A stretch of DNA of 64,000 nucleotides from Oceanimonas baumannii (GCF_002245495.1 NZ_NQJF01000013.1:1-64000), one strand, 5' to 3'. Counted from the stretch's first letter, positions 22,624-31,716 are shown. Program-made: numbers and translations. The notes: generated from the sequence alone by a model not told the origin.

Positions 22624-24264
22624 TTAATCGCTGAGCTGGGGCAGGCCGCTCAGCAGGCTGGCACTGAAATAAATACCGGTCTGCGGGCCAAAAATGCCAT
22701 CCGGGATCAGCCCCTTACTTTGCTGAAAAGCCTGTACGTCGGTGCTCAGAACGTCATCATAATAGGGCTGGGAGGGCCGCACTGAGCGGTTACGCCATCC
22801 GGCCAGGTGTTGTTCCAACCAGGCCACTGCTGCTCCCCGGCTGCCCGGACGCAGTGGCCCCCGGTATTCAGGCGGCGGCTGCCATAGCATGACATAGCTG
22901 CCGGGCCACCAGGCTTCCAGTTTTTCCAGCGGTAACTGCAGCGTTTGTCCGCCAGCTACTAATGTGGCCTGCTCGTTATTAATGGCAATGAGAGTGACAT
23001 ATAAGGGAGCATGCTCCGGTCGTTCCAGCCGGAACACGGCCGGATGATTTTGCGCTCTGAGCGTTTCCAGGCTGGCTTCCTGCATGGTGCAATCCAGTTT
23101 CTGGCTGCGGGCATAACGGCATATCACCGGCTGGCTGACCGGATCATAGTCCAGCTGCCATAGGGCAAACAGCTGCTGATAGGCCAGGATCTGGCTCAGC
23201 CCGGTATCAATTTCCGGCCATTGCAGCTCTGAAGAGACAGTGGTTGCAGTTGCTGCAGAAGCGGTCAGTGTGCCGGCCGCAGACACGGCTTCAGCGGCTG
23301 GCAGCTCCTCAGCCGGCAGAGCGGGCGGCGGTGAGTCCAGTGACATCACAAGGTGTGATATTTCACGCTGATATTGCCATCCTGTGACAGCCAGAACGGA
23401 AAGCAGTAACAGCAGCAAGGCTGCAAGGGCCGGTAAGCGCTGGCGGGAAGAGACCGTGATATTACCCAGTACCTCAGTGGCGGCCCGGTTTAAGGTAATG
23501 AGATCTACTCTTGGCAATCGTTGTACGAAGGCACCCAGCAGAGCGCGATCACAGATAACATTAATGAGCCTGGGCACGCCGCCGGTCAGGCGGAACAGCC
23601 GGCGCAGGGCCGAAGGCTGAAATAATTGTGCTTCAATACCCGCTACCGACAGGCGATGAGCAATATAAGCCTGCATTTCGTCAAATGACAATGGCACCAG
23701 GTGATAACGGGCGGTAATACGTTGTGACAGTTGCCGAAGTTCGGGCCGAGCCAGCTTTTCTGCCAGTTCCGGCTGACCCAGCAGCATGATCTGAAGCAGT
23801 TTGTGAGTATTGGTTTCCAGGTTGGTCAGCAGACGAATTTGTTCCAGCAGCGAAACGGGCAGGTTCTGCGCTTCGTCAATAAGCAATACCGTATGACGCC
23901 CTTCGGCGTGCGACTCCAGTAAATGATGATGTATGGCGTTGCTCAGCTGACGCACATCGGGCTGTCCGGGCAGGGTAATACCAAGTTCCTGACAAATGGC
24001 AGACAGCAGCTCGGTAGCAGTACCGCCGGGGCTGAGAATAAAGGCCAGATCGGTATGCTCCGGGACTTGTTCCAGTAAACAACGACATACCGTTGTTTTA
24101 CCGGTGCCGACCTCACCGGTCAGCAGAACAAAACCGCCGGGGCAGTTCAGACCATACTGTAAGTGGGCCAGTGCCTCCCGATGTTGCTGACTAAGGTAAA
24201 GAAAGCGGGGGTCCGGCGCAATGGAAAAGGGCAGATCCGTTAACCCGAAGTAATCGCCATACAT
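22624..24264 (-). CDS. gspA: GspA/ExeA-like AAA+ ATPase with peptidoglycan-binding domain
   Basis: A 546-residue protein that begins MYGDYFGLTDLPFSIAPDPRF, the ExeA signature. The cytoplasmic AAA ATPase has Walker A GEVGTGKT (50-57) and Walker B LLIDEAQ (127-133). A single membrane helix lies at about 278-296, and a periplasmic part ends in a PG_binding_1 domain (about 465-540: VAWLEQHLAG, FQQSKGLIPDGIFGPQTG). ExeA uses ATP and peptidoglycan binding to place the secretin. The main gsp operon is 15 kb away, behind the putative substrates. Whether this pair serves that operon or another type II system elsewhere is not settled by the sequence. Confidence 0.93.
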   Translation of the reverse strand: MYGDYFGLTDLPFSIAPDPRFLYLSQQHREALAHLQYGLNCPGGFVLLTGEVGTGKTTVCRCLLEQVPEHTDLAFILSPGGTATELLSAICQELGITLPGQPDVRQLSNAIHHHLLESHAEGRHTVLLIDEAQNLPVSLLEQIRLLTNLETNTHKLLQIMLLGQPELAEKLARPELRQLSQRITARYHLVPLSFDEMQAYIAHRLSVAGIEAQLFQPSALRRLFRLTGGVPRLINVICDRALLGAFVQRLPRVDLITLNRAATEVLGNITVSSRQRLPALAALLLLLLSVLAVTGWQYQREISHLVMSLDSPPPALPAEELPAAEAVSAAGTLTASAATATTVSSELQWPEIDTGLSQILAYQQLFALWQLDYDPVSQPVICRYARSQKLDCTMQEASLETLRAQNHPAVFRLERPEHAPLYVTLIAINNEQATLVAGGQTLQLPLEKLEAWWPGSYVMLWQPPPEYRGPLRPGSRGAAVAWLEQHLAGWRNRSVRPSQPYYDDVLSTDVQAFQQSKGLIPDGIFGPQTGIYFSASLLSGLPQLSD

Positions 24265-24381
24265 AATGTCCGTCCCTGGATTGGTCTCCTGTTAACTATA
24301 GATGCCGGGGGCCGGGCTTACCGAAGAGTTCCATCTCTGTACTAGACTAAAGACATTCGCTCCAGGAAGGTCGAATCAGTA

Positions 24382-25752
24382 ATGTCTCAGCTGGCTACTA
24401 ATAAACATATATCTCAGGAAACATCCAGAAAGGTGCTTTATGTACACCTTGCTCCGGGTGATAACATTGCTACTTGCCTTAAAGACTGGCAGGTAGTGCA
24501 GGCAAACTCTGTTAACGAGGCTCAGCTTGCTCTCGACAGTAACCGTTTTCAGGTGGCTCTGGCGCATATTGGCAAGCTGAATGACAAACAGCGGGGAGAT
24601 TTGGAACGTCTGGTGGAGAATGCGCCGCCGCTGAACTGGATTGCCCTGATAGAGCCGGAATATCTGAATAACGACATAACCAACGAACTGATTTACGATT
24701 ATTTCTTTGATTACTACACCTTGCCGCTGAAAGACAAGGCTCCCTACCTGTGCGCTACCCTTGGCCATGCCTGGGGACTGGGCCGGCTCAGGGAACAGGA
24801 AGACGATCTGCGGCGCTACCGGGAAGAGTGCCAGATGGTAGGTGCCAGCCCGGCTATCCGGCTGGTATTCAGCCAGATCCGTAAAGTGGCGGGAGTAGAC
24901 GCCACCGTATTGATTACCGGCAGCAGCGGCACCGGTAAGGAGCTGATCGCCCGGGCCATTCACCAGCGCTCTCAACGCTGCAAAGGACCCTTTGTGGCAC
25001 TTAACTGCGGTGCCTTGCCGGAAAACCTGATCCAGGCCGAGTTGTTCGGTCATGAAAAAGGCGCTTTTACCGGTGCTCACTGCCGCAAGATTGGTCGCAT
25101 TGAGGCGGCCGGTGGCGGCACTCTGTTTCTTGATGAAATCGGTGATCTGCCGTTGTCACTGCAGGTGAATCTGCTGCGTTTTTTGCAGGAAGAGACCATA
25201 GAGCGGTTGGGAGGCAATGAAACCCTGTATATTGATGCCCGGGTGATTGCTGCGACTCACAGAAACCTGGAAGCTGAAATACGGGAAGGAGTGTTCCGGG
25301 AAGATCTTTATTATCGGTTGAATGTGCTCAGCATAGAAGTACCGGATCTCAAGGAGCGGGAAGGCGACATTGAGCTGCTGGCCAACTTCTTTTTTCGTAA
25401 ATTTACCGAAGGGCGGCATCACAGAGTGCGGGGCTTCAGCCGTCGGGCCATTGCCGCCATGAACTGCCATGACTGGCCCGGTAACGTGCGGGAAATGATC
25501 AACCGGGTACGCAAAGCCATTGTAATGAGTGAAAACCGGCTGATTACCGCTGCGGATCTGGGACTGGGCGGCACCCAGGATCAAGTCGTTCCTACTCTGG
25601 AAGAAGCCCGTAACCTGGCCGAGCGTCAGGCCATCCGGCGAAGCCTGAAAAAAACCGGTAACAATGTATCGCTGGCGGCAAAATTATTGGGGGTGTCCCG
25701 GGTAACGCTGTACCGGCTGATGGAAAAGCACCAGCTGGCCAACGTCAGGTAA
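24382..25752 (+). CDS. VpsR-like regulator with sigma-54 interaction AAA+ domain
   Basis: A 456-residue transcription activator. The N-terminal 140 residues form a receiver-like domain without an obvious phospho-acceptor pocket. Its LNWIALIEPEYLNND, DYFFDYYTLPL and TLGHAWGLGRL blocks recall VpsR and FleQ-type regulators, some of which bind cyclic di-GMP. The central AAA+ domain (about 153-385) has Walker A GSSGTGKE (180-187), an intact GAFTGA (227-232) for sigma-54 contact and Walker B GTLFLDEIG. A Fis-type helix-turn-helix ends the protein (about 408-452: NNVSLAAKLLGVSRVTLYRL). It is divergent from gspA and directly upstream of the secreted-protein cluster, so it may control secretion or matrix genes. 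VpsR identity and targets are inferred. Confidence 0.82.
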   Translation: MSQLATNKHISQETSRKVLYVHLAPGDNIATCLKDWQVVQANSVNEAQLALDSNRFQVALAHIGKLNDKQRGDLERLVENAPPLNWIALIEPEYLNNDITNELIYDYFFDYYTLPLKDKAPYLCATLGHAWGLGRLREQEDDLRRYREECQMVGASPAIRLVFSQIRKVAGVDATVLITGSSGTGKELIARAIHQRSQRCKGPFVALNCGALPENLIQAELFGHEKGAFTGAHCRKIGRIEAAGGGTLFLDEIGDLPLSLQVNLLRFLQEETIERLGGNETLYIDARVIAATHRNLEAEIREGVFREDLYYRLNVLSIEVPDLKEREGDIELLANFFFRKFTEGRHHRVRGFSRRAIAAMNCHDWPGNVREMINRVRKAIVMSENRLITAADLGLGGTQDQVVPTLEEARNLAERQAIRRSLKKTGNNVSLAAKLLGVSRVTLYRLMEKHQLANVR

Positions 25753-25845
25753 ATACCGGCTCTCTGTTTCCTGAAGTTAACACTTTTGAACAAAAAGAAA
25801 TATTGAAGAAGGGCAACAGTCTGATAAGCAAAAAGTTATTTGGCA

Positions 25846-25861
25846 TGGTGCAAAACTTGCT
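25846..25861 (+). promoter_or_regulatory. Candidate sigma-54 promoter
   Basis: TGGTGCAAAACTTGCT has the GG and GC doublets exactly 10 bases apart, matching the -24/-12 pattern TGG-N9-TTGC. The start of transcription would fall near 25872, about 30 bases before a small reading frame. The gene just upstream encodes a regulator with a complete sigma-54 contact motif. A single match of this kind can occur by chance. Confidence 0.45.
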
Positions 25862-25902
25862 TCTTAAAAAACTGAACATATTCAGGCCGGAAGCATTGCA
25901 CT

Positions 25903-26131
25903 ATGAAACATGCAAGAGCGAAGAGAAAATCAGAAAACAGCGAAAGTAAAAAGCTGAGCCATTTATGGTTTCGTTCTGGTCCTGACTTTTACTGCCGTTT
26001 TTATCTCCGCCGTGCTTGCTGTCGCTATGTTACCCTGTGGGATGAGGTCGGGTTACCTGTTAATAGGTGCCGAACGAAAACGTAGTCGACAGAAACTGAC
26101 CGTAGAAATTGCCATCAATAAAATCGATTAA
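25903..26131 (+). pseudogene. Small membrane-protein gene, apparently frameshifted
   Basis: Two overlapping frames read like one protein. From ATG 25903 (GGAAG 9 bases upstream) comes a basic, Ser/Lys-rich start (MKHARAKRKSENSESKK). Continuing in the +1 frame from 25958 gives a hydrophobic helix (FVLVLTFTAVFISAVLAVAM) followed by a charged tail ending RSRQKLTVEIAINKID and TAA at 26131. The ATG frame itself runs on into an unlikely Cys/Arg-rich end (to 26085). Joined by a +1 shift near 25955-25958 the product would be about 75 residues with one membrane segment. It may be a decayed gene, a sequencing error or a programmed frameshift. I do not recognise the family. The flanking 25753-25845 and 26167-26178 hold no gene. 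Confidence 0.4.
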
Positions 26132-26166
26132 CTTAAGTGGTTAAAAATTAATCGGTTATTTTATTT
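26125..26166 (+). terminator. Possible terminator after the small frameshifted gene
   Basis: CGATTAA (26125-26131) pairs with TTAATCG (26148-26154), followed by GTTATTTTATTT. The left arm contains the stop codon of the upstream small frame. The stem is AT-rich and the loop long, so it may be weak. Confidence 0.4.
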
Positions 26167-26178
26167 AAGGGATAAGAG

Positions 26179-26455
26179 TGACTTAACATTTCATGATCAT
26201 ATTCATCAGACTCCTTTTGCTTTGAATTTATTCAATATGGGTGTTTTCATATCAATAAGGAATAAAAAACAACCAACACCCAATGCTATAGTTCCCGCCG
26301 TTCGGTTGTGACAGTACCATTTGAGTTTCACTTGTGTGACAGCCCATCATCGCCAGAGTTCTATTTTCATTCTTCTGGCCAAAAATTCGTAATTAAGATT
26401 TGAATGGCTCCTTTATTGGGGCAGGCATTCTTTTAATTTTTTTCGGGAGAACTCA
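26179..26455 (+). promoter_or_regulatory. Upstream region and leader of metalloprotease 1, duplicated at 32074-32354
   Basis: Long blocks match the region before the second protease gene: GACTTAACATTT and ATGATCATATTCATCAGA (about 26180-26207); CCGCCGTTCGGTTGTGACAG; a hairpin GCCAGA/TCTGGC (26352-26379) with a differing loop; and GTAATTAAGATTTGAATGGC to the start codon. A TATAGT (about 26285) in the same place as TTATAGTG in the other copy is a plausible -10. TGGCTCCTTTATTGG (26405-26419), present in both, resembles a sigma-54 site but has GG where GC is needed. SD CGGGAGA lies before the ATG. Confidence 0.7.
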
Positions 26456-28777
26456 ATGCGCCTTCCAGGGTCTGCTATTGCCTGTTATCTGGCGGCTGGT
26501 GCCTTTGCCACTGTGCTGACCATATCGTTTGTCGCCCATGCCGGGCAGGAACACCCCGCTCATTCTGCTGCCGTGCCGGCCAGTGCCGACGCGCAACAGG
26601 CAAAAGAACAGACCCTTGCCCTGTTGGAGCAATCCCGGCACTGGCAGGCTGCCGTCAGTGGCGCCGACAAAGCCCGTGCCCAGAAAAAACTGGCCGTGCT
26701 TGCTCAAAGCCGGACGCAGTCACTGGCGGAGCTGGCGCAAACCAATCCGCAGGCGGTGCTGGAGCTGGCCATCAGCGAACAGCTGCGCAGCCGCATGCCT
26801 GCCGAGGTGCAGGTTATGCTGGAACAGCGGTTTGAGACAGAAGGTGCGCTGGAGTCTATCTATGAAGACTACCCCAACCATGATCACCGGCTTCGTCACT
26901 TTATTGATACACCGGCGGGAGAAAAATGGGAGCTGGTGCTGGCAGGCCAGGTCCCCGCGCCGGATTCCCGGATCCGGGTTGCCGGCTGGCGACTGGCCGG
27001 TGAGCAGCCGTTGCTGCTGGCAAGTGAAGACGACGTCACTATTCTGGCTCAGGGAGGAGACGATTCCGGGGTGGTCAGTATGGGGGCAGCAACCAACACC
27101 GGCACTGCCAAACTGGGTGAACAACGCACTCTGGTCATGTTGGTCAATTTTGAAGATAAGGTAGAAGAGCCTTATACCCTGGAAGAAGCCAGAGACATGG
27201 TTTTTAACCAGGTGAATGGTTTTTACCAGGAAAACTCTTTTGGCCAGACCTGGCTGAGCGGTGATGTGGTGGGTTGGTATACCCTGCCGCTGTCGAGTAC
27301 GGTCTGTGATGGCACCATTGATGAACATGCCGAGCAGGCTGCTGCAGAGAACGGGGTGGACATCTCAGGCTATGACCGTTTTATTTACGTATTTCCTAAA
27401 AATGCCTGTGGATTTTCCGGGTCGGGTACCCTCAGCCGATCACCTTCCCAGACCTGGATTAATGAGAGTCTGACTCTGATGACCACGGCTCATGAGCTGG
27501 GGCACAATTTTGGCCTGCGTCATGCCCATTCACTGTTGTGTCAGGACAAGGTCACCATTACGGGTGGCACGGGAGCGACCGGTTCTGTTCCCTGGTCCAA
27601 TTGTGAAAGCCGGACCTATGGAGACGGCCTGGACGTGATGGGCTGGTCACCTTCCGGCCATTTCAGTGCCATGCAAAAACGCTGGCTGGGCTGGCTGGAT
27701 GAGTCCCAGGTGCTGACCGTTGAGCAGAGCGGGGACTACCAGCTTGAGCCCTATGCGGCCCAAGATAAGGGCATTAAGGCGCTGAAAGTACTGAAAGCTG
27801 TTGATGAGCAGGGGCGCAAGAGCTGGTATTACATTGAGTATCGTCACCCCACCGGTTACGACGGCTATCTGACGACGTCTGAAAACCCGATGTTTATAGA
27901 AAATACCACCAATGGTCTGACCGTCAGGGCGGTGTATGAGGGGGCCGGTATGGAAGGCTCTTTCCTGCTGGATATGACGCCGGAAACGACTCATCAGGTA
28001 GCGCTGGATCCCTTGCTGGCACCGGGACGGATATTTGATGATCCGGATGGTCTGCTGAGCATTATTCCCCAGTGGCTGGATGAGCAGGGCGCGACCGTAC
28101 ATATTGAACTCAATGACAGTGTTTGCATGGCGACCGGTCCATCGTTAAGCCTTGGCAGCGTTACTCAGACCATCAAGGGTGACGCCACTGCGCAGTTTGA
28201 GCTGACCCTGACCAACAACAGCTCCTGTGCCACCAGTCAGTATGCGCTGAGTGCTCAACTACCCGAGGGGTGGGTGAGTGAATGGTCAGCCGGCAGTGTC
28301 AGCCTGACGCCGGGTGATACTGTGATTGTAGGGGTGACACTGTTGCCGCCGGGGGCGGTGGCGGAAGGAGAATATGACATGGTGTTTGCCGCCGATGATA
28401 GCCGTCTGGGAGCCCAGGTTCAGGCCTCGGTGATCGTGAACAATACCGTCGGTAATCAGGCACCGGTGGCGGAAGCCGATCTGGTCACCATGGAAACCGA
28501 CGGCAGCATTACTTTTTATCCTCTCGGTAATGACTGGGATCCCGATGGCGATGCCCTCACTTTGGTAGCGGTGGAGCAGGGTTCCAAGGGGCAGGTACTC
28601 AATAACGGAAACGGCTCGGTGACCTATGTGCCAGCAAAGTCCTTCAAGGGCAGTGACAGCTTTGGATACACCATCAGTGATGGCCGGCTGAATGCCCAGG
28701 CCAGAGTCAGTCTGGAATTGCAGACCGCCTCCGGTGGCGGCGGTAACAAGGGGGGTGGCAAGGGCCCCAACAAGTAA
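26456..28777 (+). CDS. Secreted gametolysin-type (M11-like) zinc metalloprotease 1
   Basis: A 773-residue secreted protease. Signal peptide MRLPGSAIACYLAAGAFATV, cleavage near 28 (AHA). A propeptide-like region spans about 30-215. The catalytic domain carries HELGHNFGLRH (346-356), the HExxHxxGxxH zinc site, and a Met-turn DVMGW near 393. A NEW3-like beta domain (about 555-655: FELTLTNNSSCATSQYALSA) and one cadherin-like/Big_9 module (about 668-760: NDWDPDGDALTLV) follow. It ends GGGGNKGGGKGPNK. It shares its first nine residues, promoter region and last six residues with the protease at 32355, but has only one C-terminal module against three. Likely a type II secretion substrate, given the gsp genes on both sides. 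Assignment to M11 rests on the motif. Confidence 0.87.
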   Translation: MRLPGSAIACYLAAGAFATVLTISFVAHAGQEHPAHSAAVPASADAQQAKEQTLALLEQSRHWQAAVSGADKARAQKKLAVLAQSRTQSLAELAQTNPQAVLELAISEQLRSRMPAEVQVMLEQRFETEGALESIYEDYPNHDHRLRHFIDTPAGEKWELVLAGQVPAPDSRIRVAGWRLAGEQPLLLASEDDVTILAQGGDDSGVVSMGAATNTGTAKLGEQRTLVMLVNFEDKVEEPYTLEEARDMVFNQVNGFYQENSFGQTWLSGDVVGWYTLPLSSTVCDGTIDEHAEQAAAENGVDISGYDRFIYVFPKNACGFSGSGTLSRSPSQTWINESLTLMTTAHELGHNFGLRHAHSLLCQDKVTITGGTGATGSVPWSNCESRTYGDGLDVMGWSPSGHFSAMQKRWLGWLDESQVLTVEQSGDYQLEPYAAQDKGIKALKVLKAVDEQGRKSWYYIEYRHPTGYDGYLTTSENPMFIENTTNGLTVRAVYEGAGMEGSFLLDMTPETTHQVALDPLLAPGRIFDDPDGLLSIIPQWLDEQGATVHIELNDSVCMATGPSLSLGSVTQTIKGDATAQFELTLTNNSSCATSQYALSAQLPEGWVSEWSAGSVSLTPGDTVIVGVTLLPPGAVAEGEYDMVFAADDSRLGAQVQASVIVNNTVGNQAPVAEADLVTMETDGSITFYPLGNDWDPDGDALTLVAVEQGSKGQVLNNGNGSVTYVPAKSFKGSDSFGYTISDGRLNAQARVSLELQTASGGGGNKGGGKGPNK

Positions 28778-28778
28778 T

Positions 28779-28814
28779 AAAAAAACGCGGTGGCTAGAGC
28801 CACCGCGTTTTTTC
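28779..28814. terminator. Bidirectional terminator between protease 1 and repeat protein 1
   Basis: ACGCGGTGGC, loop TAGA, GCCACCGCGT, flanked by A and T runs on both sides. It serves the two convergent genes. Confidence 0.93.
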
Positions 28815-28836
28815 CTTGTGGGTTAATGGTTGCTGT

Positions 28837-31629
28837 TTACGGCAGTGTTACGGATACGATTTCACAACCGTGAGTCTTGCTGTCGTAGTACTGGTTGCCG
28901 TTATAGGTGGCCAGGTAAGAGACTGAGGTGGTTGTACCTCGTTCACCCGCATTATCACCTATGGTGGCAGTCTGGCTCAGTACTGCCAGCAGGCCGGCAG
29001 TGAGATTTTCGGTCTCTGTAGCCGCAGGATCACCAGAGCAACTGCCATTGGCAAAGATCTTGAAGGTAACCTCATTACCACCACTAGTTACGCTTAATCC
29101 ACTACCATCACCACCAACGACAGCGGTATCCTCAATTTTCACCTGAGTGTAGATGGTGGGAGTGCGTTTTTTGATGGTCAGTACCTCGCAGGCAGGCTCG
29201 GTAGCATCCACAGCCACATAATAGCTATCGCCGCCGTAGCTGGCGGTATACGACAACTTCCTGTTGCTGCCTACTATACCGACCAGGTAACTGGTGGTAT
29301 CGAAGCTGGACGATTCGGCCTTACCGTCTCCACTATCGCCTCCGTCTGCGGTCATGGTGACATCTTCAGCTGCGCCATTGGCGGTGGTGCAGGTACCGTC
29401 TGAATAGAGCTGGAAGGTCACTGTGCCGGCCGGATTAAAGGGCGCGTCGCCGGTCAGCACGGCCTGGTCGTGAATGCTGATACCTACCAGTTGTTCCGTA
29501 TCCTGAATGTCGGTGGCATGATCACCGTCTGCGTGGATATGGGTTACCAGTTTGGGCACGTACTTCTCAATCACGATGTTTTCACATGCAGCAGAAGCTC
29601 CGGTGTAGGCATTGGTTGATGGCGTATAGGTCGCCTTGAAGGAGATGACCCGGTTGTTGCTGCCCATCGGGATCAGACCGGCAGTGTCGAAGGTCAGGGA
29701 CTCTGCGGCACTGTCATCGTCATTCACGGCAGTAACGTTCACGGTGTTGGTGGTTGCACTGCCGTCACCGTCTGAATCGCCCGGATCCAGAGTCAGCAGC
29801 TCGCCGGTACAGCCTTCCTGGCCATAGAGACGGAACACGATATCCCCGGCCGGAGTAATGCTCTTGTCACCGGTCACAAAGGCCTTGTCGTGGATCAGGG
29901 TGCCAACTTTCTGGGCTCCGGCCCAGGGGAAGGTTAACGGATTGGGCACAGGGTTGTCCTGAATATCCGTACCGCTGTGATTACCGCCCACGCTGGTACC
30001 TTCATGGATCTCGGTGACCACGGTCGGTGTCAGCTGGAATGCGGTGATTTCTTCACAGTGCGGACCGGCATCGGGGAAGTCACCGTCGGAGGTAAAATTC
30101 ACCCAATAAGCATAGGCGGTGCCGGGCTCCAGAGTATCATCATTCGGTGACTGTACTCTGAGCTGGCCAACACGTGATGCGTTGCCGTTAAGGTCATCCA
30201 CATCCGAGCCGTCAGTGATCAGGGTGCCGTTGTCGGTGTCCTCGGTATGCGTGGCTACCGCTGTAAAGTCATCAATCGACATATCCGGAACGCCATCCAC
30301 CAGGTTGTTGTAGTCAGCAACCAGATCTTCACAGGTGGCTTCAAACAGCTCGAACTTGACTTCACCGCTCGGCAGCAGATCGCCCGGAGCGGTAAAGATC
30401 AGGTAGGCTGCGTCGTGCACGTCGCCAGGGGCTACTTCCGTACTCTGAATATCCACATAGGTGTCAGCTGCTTCGGCATCGTGGATCTCGGTGCTCAGGC
30501 TGGTGTTACAGAGCGGGAACTTGCCGACCACAAAGTCCTTGAGCGTCGCAGAGACGGATTCGGAGGAGCGGGTTTCGAGCAGGAAGGAAGTAAAGCAACG
30601 CTGTTCGCCCAGCGCCTTGGTGACGTTAACCGCACCTTCGTTAAAGCCAGTGGCGGGAACGGGTCCATTAAGTACGCCACCTTTGGGCAGATAGTCCCAG
30701 GGCACAGTGATGGGGCCAATCTGGTATCCGATGGGAATGCCGGCGTCCTGACCCTTGCCGAAGTCGATGGCTTCGTTACTGATACCACAGCCCAGCTTGC
30801 CACCCAGGCCATCACATTTGGCGGCAACATCATCGTACAGCAGCAGCAACGGGCTGGAAGGATCCAGATCGGGTCGCCATTCGTAGATGATAATCTCGGG
30901 ATCACTGCCGCTAGATTGGGGGAAGTTGAATATCAGCAGCAAGTCACCGATGACATGTTCACCCACGAACTGGGGATTATCGGTATCGGCACCGGTAACG
31001 CCCACATCGCCCTGAAAGAACCAGGCTCCGAGGGTGGCATCGCCCTGCACGGCGTAACGATCGGCACCTACGGTGAAGATCAAATCACCGGCTTCGTGCA
31101 GCGGGCCGTCCGATGACGGGTCGCTACAGGGGACTACTGCCTTGGTGTCGGCATCCCAGCAGTGATTGGGATCGACGCTGGGATTGGTCACCTCATAAGC
31201 AGCGGCATAACCATTAGTAATATCGTTTTTGTCCGGCTGACCACCGCTGTTGGTAATTTCCCAGTCACCGACAAACTGTTCGTCTTTTGAACTCCCCTTG
31301 GTGAATTTAAGATCGATAAAGCTGTCGTCTCCCAGGAAATCGTAGTCCTGTACAATACCGGTAAAGGCCTGGGAGGTACCGCAGTCACCGGCGTTGCTGC
31401 TGGGGATGCGGCCGCACTCGTCAAACAACAGGCTCCAGTCATCCCCGCCCAGATGAACCATGGGGATTTGTGAGCCGTTTACCGGGGGCTCGTCACCGAC
31501 GACGACATTGTCGGTGACATCGCCGTCAAACTCGAATATTTCAGGTGGGTCGCCATCCACCGCCATGGCTGAACCAGCCAATAGGGCCGCCACTAGAGGC
31601 AGACATCGTCTAAATTGTCTCGTCTTCAT
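28837..31629 (-). CDS. Large secreted repeat protein 1, function unknown
   Basis: A 930-residue secreted protein. Start set at ATG 31629 (AAAGGAG 8 bases upstream; MKTRQFRRCLPLVAALLAGS gives a signal peptide cut after AMA). An acidic N-terminal domain (about 25-370) with several paired Cys is unlike anything I recognise. Four Ig-like repeats follow, starting near 380, 536, 693 and 826. They share a T-x-I-H entry, an IQDT-like block, H-D-x-A and P-x-G-x-V-x-F-x-L-Y/F followed by a Cys. The fourth repeat has lost the HxH part. It has no membrane anchor, sortase or autotransporter domain at the C-terminus (ends CEIVSVTLP). Convergent with protease 1 and divergent from protease 2. An adhesive or matrix role is inference. 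Confidence 0.75.
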   Translation of the reverse strand: MKTRQFRRCLPLVAALLAGSAMAVDGDPPEIFEFDGDVTDNVVVGDEPPVNGSQIPMVHLGGDDWSLLFDECGRIPSSNAGDCGTSQAFTGIVQDYDFLGDDSFIDLKFTKGSSKDEQFVGDWEITNSGGQPDKNDITNGYAAAYEVTNPSVDPNHCWDADTKAVVPCSDPSSDGPLHEAGDLIFTVGADRYAVQGDATLGAWFFQGDVGVTGADTDNPQFVGEHVIGDLLLIFNFPQSSGSDPEIIIYEWRPDLDPSSPLLLLYDDVAAKCDGLGGKLGCGISNEAIDFGKGQDAGIPIGYQIGPITVPWDYLPKGGVLNGPVPATGFNEGAVNVTKALGEQRCFTSFLLETRSSESVSATLKDFVVGKFPLCNTSLSTEIHDAEAADTYVDIQSTEVAPGDVHDAAYLIFTAPGDLLPSGEVKFELFEATCEDLVADYNNLVDGVPDMSIDDFTAVATHTEDTDNGTLITDGSDVDDLNGNASRVGQLRVQSPNDDTLEPGTAYAYWVNFTSDGDFPDAGPHCEEITAFQLTPTVVTEIHEGTSVGGNHSGTDIQDNPVPNPLTFPWAGAQKVGTLIHDKAFVTGDKSITPAGDIVFRLYGQEGCTGELLTLDPGDSDGDGSATTNTVNVTAVNDDDSAAESLTFDTAGLIPMGSNNRVISFKATYTPSTNAYTGASAACENIVIEKYVPKLVTHIHADGDHATDIQDTEQLVGISIHDQAVLTGDAPFNPAGTVTFQLYSDGTCTTANGAAEDVTMTADGGDSGDGKAESSSFDTTSYLVGIVGSNRKLSYTASYGGDSYYVAVDATEPACEVLTIKKRTPTIYTQVKIEDTAVVGGDGSGLSVTSGGNEVTFKIFANGSCSGDPAATETENLTAGLLAVLSQTATIGDNAGERGTTTSVSYLATYNGNQYYDSKTHGCEIVSVTLP

Positions 31630-31669
31630 GACTGCAACTCCTTTCCTTTGTTTCTCACCAAACATCGAA

Positions 31670-31693
31670 CCCTGTGCTCTATGCTGCACAGGG
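31670..31693 (-). promoter_or_regulatory. Hairpin in the leader of repeat protein 1
   Basis: CCCTGTGC pairs perfectly with GCACAGGG around an 8-base loop, about 41 bases before the start codon. The gene for repeat protein 2 has a different-sequence 8-bp hairpin in the same place (39291-39317), suggesting a conserved leader structure such as an mRNA-stability element. Confidence 0.5.
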
Positions 31694-31716
31694 CCTGTTT
31701 CTCCGACATAAGGAAG

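Noticed and set aside
25872-26000. Qrr-type small RNA downstream of a sigma-54 promoter
   Set aside because: The conserved Qrr core that pairs with luxR-type mRNAs is not present, and no LuxO-type gene precedes it.
26285-26455. Cyclic di-GMP (GEMM) riboswitch in the protease leader
   Set aside because: The GEMM core and tetraloop-receptor pattern could not be found; only one short hairpin is conserved.
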